Source: Trichoplusia ni | Taxonomy: Eukaryota; Arthropoda; Insecta; Lepidoptera; Noctuidae | NCBI RefSeq assembly: GCF_003590095.1 | Contig: NC_039491.1 | Span: 806,001-870,000 of the forward strand | Direction of reading: 5' to 3' | DNA: 64,000 bases | Shown here: piece by piece, positions 61,141-64,000 of the stretch | How positions within the stretch are numbered: position 1 is the first letter of the stretch | How the letters are laid out: every line of letters starts with the position of its first letter | Made by a program: the position numbers and the translations under genes | The notes under the pieces: generated by a model | Database searches by the model: none | Seen by the model: only the letters and a program-made list of their open reading frames with translations | Told to the model about the DNA's origin: nothing

Positions 61141-61380
61141 CTTGCCGGCTCGTAGATCACTTGTAGCACTAAACAGCAACGTATGTCAACGTCGAGTCGA
61201 CGCAGGTGGTTGTCGCGCACGTGTGCTTCGGTCCCGGTAACAGTGAATACTGCGCATGCGTGAGAATACCGCGCTCAGTGGCCCGCTGCGCCTGCGCCGT
61301 CCATCAACCACCGGCCGTACGACGCGCCGCCGTGTCGAGGGCAGGTGCTGTATTCAGCCAGATTGTGTTTTGTCTAGGCG
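61141..61380 (-). promoter_or_regulatory. CpG-rich promoter and 5' UTR of the Thr/Gln-rich gene
   Basis: A sharp GC- and CpG-rich island in AT-rich surroundings, directly upstream of the proposed first exon. It contains TGCGCATGCG at 61251-61260, a full NRF-1/Ewg-type palindrome, and a CACGTG E-box at 61218-61223. No TATA box was seen. It could also serve a rightward transcript, but no + strand gene is visible beyond it. Confidence 0.5.
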
Positions 61381-64000
61381 AAGCAAAACAATACATTTTT
61401 AATATTTGCATAGAATGATAGTTACATCATGCTCTTGTTATGTCTATTGATTAAGTTGGTCGATATTTTGTGTCTATGTTTGGCAATTTGAACAGCATAG
61501 ATAGTCATTTAACTATTCCATGTTGTTATGTATTGGTTTGGTTTTATAAAGCTGGCTAACAATAATACTAAATTTTGTAAAATCTTTCTTGTAAGAAAAC
61601 ACACATGCTTTTTGACTTCAGTAAAAAAAAATCAGCTGCTGCTGCTTATTCTCGTACATTAAAAAAAAAACAGCATATAGATTGCTACTCAAGCAAAAAA
61701 AAATTAAACAATTAATGTGAATAAGATAACTTGTTAATGAATTAAATTTCATGAAAGTCAGATCTACACTAGATCTTTAGAAATTGTGCTTGTAACTATT
61801 ACATGTTGCTTTATGTATTTTGATCCTACAACATAGTTTTATACCATCTAGATCTTCTCGGAAATACTTTTTTTCTGTCGGTATATTCGACTACGCCCAG
61901 TCAGGTAAAAAAATGTCGGATTCCACAGCTTCCTCCAACGTATATAATATGACATTCGATGCCGCGAGGATGTTGTCAACTGTTCATTATAACAATTATT
62001 GTATACTCACTCGGAGCATCGGTTTGTCGGATCAACGGTCAAGATGTTTGTAAACTTACTTGTTATTAGGTCAAGTTAAATAACTTGTTTATTACTTGTA
62101 ATTGAATTTCAACATTTAAGTAGTCATAGTGTTATGTATATACAAGATTAATTGTTTAAGATTTTGTTCTTTAAAGACGGGTGCATTGCTATTGGTTTCG
62201 GATAAGATCTAAGCATTGTGGTTGAGCAATTTAGTTAATAATGTTTACTTACAGCTGCTGTGTACATTTTATGTATATGAGGATTCAATGTTCTTTATTT
62301 CGTGTGGTTGCTTTACGGCCTAGTGTCGGAGTTTAAGCCACTCTGGCGTGGCTTAGTACACCCTTAGTAAATTTTCTTAGATTCGCTTATTTCCTTACGA
62401 TGTTTTTAATCACCGTTTTAATAAAACTGAATATTACTTTGTACTAAAACGTTTAAAAATGTTATTGGGAGCGGTGTTTCGAACCTTCGACCTTTGTGTA
62501 GGTTTTCGAATTTGTGCTTTGATCCTAAAATTCTCGATGTAGTGCATTTCATTACCGCTTTGGGATCTGCACTTTTCTTAACTTAATTAAAATTATGCTT
62601 ATACTGAATGTGATGTCAGTCAGTGGTTATTAATCTAACAAGATTGGCTATTCTTGTCATCTTAGGGCACATTAATGACAAGATCCCGAAGTGCTAATTG
62701 TATGTTACTTAATTAACGTTTTGGTCCTCGTAGCCAAAATCGACTAATAGTAATGGTATATTTATAAAGATATACCTATTAACCATTATATTACGTAGAA
62801 AAGTGATTTGCAAAATTGCGACCATAAGCTCTAAATAATACTCTATGACACTGTCTAAAATGTAGGTGTGATAAAATACATGTATGGCATGTCAAAATAA
62901 GAATACATCATATTAATTATAGTAACCAGCACATTAAAGGCTAAAAATTACTTTGCGCCATATTTTACATAGTATTATCTATAATATAATATTAGACGAA
63001 AATAGCCTGAAGCTACAAGCCACGTTTGGTAACACTATGAATATTAAAACAATGTTCGAGTAATGATAAGTTCGCGCCCGCCTACGAACAACATAGTGAC
63101 CTAATACCCCCGCTAACTTCTTGTGACTTTCTTGGGAAATTACTAGTTATCTAGTAGCTAGTTATGCGTGCCTACTATAAGACAGTCAAGCAGAATTGCC
63201 AATGAGGTGTAAACAAGATGCCGCTACGCAGTGTCGCTCACTATCTCGCTCCCACAGCAACAACATGTGTTATAATGCTCATAGTATAGTAATGGCAGGT
63301 TTTTCATCCGATCACAGATTACCTAGAAAGGAAAAGTTACGTCAAAATATCAGATAAGAAATAGGTGTAGTATTTCTAGGATGATTAATTAGCATTCATT
63401 TATTATCGTTTGTTTTTGTTAAACAACAAAGTGACAAGCCGCTGTTACGTTGTAGATATTATAATATATTTTTGCAAACCCAGATACATGTAAAATGGTT
63501 TCCTAATTTTGGGTACAACTCAACCAATATCAGTGATTCCCTGTATAAGGAAGCTTCTGTACTGCAATCATGATAAAGGTAACTTAATTTACAAAATAGC
63601 TTAGCGTATCTTGATTAGATAACCCCTAGAAGAGAATATCACAAATTATCATTTATGTCAGCAATAAGCGACCTATACCAATATAATTATATGGTAAATA
63701 TCCTTAAGTCCCTTCTTCCGTGTACTAACAGCTTATAAACATTAACAGTAACTTAATAATTATGCATTACAACTTGTTAACTTCAAGCGCAAAAAAACGT
63801 AGCGTGTACAACAAGCTTGAAGAGAATTTGGCACGCCGATGTAACCAGCTTAATGGTCTCGTGTTACTTACTGGCGACAATGTGCTAAAGACCTATGACT
63901 AATGTGAATAAAATGAGTGTGAAACTGACAGATGTCGCATGGGAAACTAGTTGTTTTGGTTCAGTTGGAAATATAGGCTTCTGGTAAACATGAATAAGTA
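61381..64000. other. AT-rich stretch right of the promoter island
   Basis: No gene recognised. It has a perfect 8-bp stem-loop (TAAGCCAC/GTGGCTTA, 62334-62355) and a hairpin-family copy at 63.2 kb. Further upstream regulatory sequence or non-coding exons of the Thr/Gln-rich gene could be here but cannot be seen. Confidence 0.4.
63206..63257 (+). repeat. Short hairpin repeat, copy
   Basis: GTGTAAACAAGATGCCGCTA to CTATCTCGCTCCCACAG. Core and right arm match the family. Confidence 0.45.

Overview
The window is nuclear DNA of an insect, almost certainly a lepidopteran (moth or butterfly, plausibly a noctuoid). It is AT-rich, its genes are split by GT-AG introns, and it is strewn with decayed transposons and SINEs of kinds familiar from moth genomes. 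Nothing bacterial, plasmid-like or viral was recognised, and no CRISPR array or working tRNA/rRNA gene was seen. Most open frames over 60 codons here are AT-rich chance frames or transposon relics.

Three protein genes can be supported. (1) On the + strand, 26806-34102, six exons encode an alpha-carbonic anhydrase with a complete active site, the extracellular disulfide pair and a C-terminal GPI-anchor-like tail. The exon with the start codon and signal peptide lies further upstream and was not found. (2) On the - strand, 37198-36061, three exons encode the 157-residue spliceosome-associated protein CCDC12 (cwf18 family). It converges tail-to-tail with the carbonic anhydrase gene. (3) On the - strand, a secreted Thr/Gln-rich protein of 576 residues is almost entirely encoded by one exon (42203-40482). 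Its start codon appears to lie in a three-codon coding exon at 61140-61132, beside a CpG-rich promoter-like region, which implies an 18.9 kb first intron.

Layout: 1-26.8 kb is gene-poor, with LINE tails, two TIR/foldback elements, a full tRNA-derived SINE and many short hairpin relics. 26.8-37.2 kb holds the two convergent genes. 37.2-40.5 kb is a spacer with an unusual CG-rich palindrome and a weak candidate for a small two-exon gene. 40.5-61.4 kb is gene 3 with its long intron, which contains a complete SINE with a 5S-rRNA-like head and long target-site duplication, a hAT-like MITE with 8-bp duplications, and another TIR MITE. 61.4-64 kb has no recognisable gene.

The three genes show no evident functional link: one is an extracellular enzyme, one a nuclear splicing factor and one a secreted low-complexity protein. 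The most notable non-coding signals are a dispersed ~50-bp imperfect hairpin family (at least ten copies) and the 5S-like SINE.
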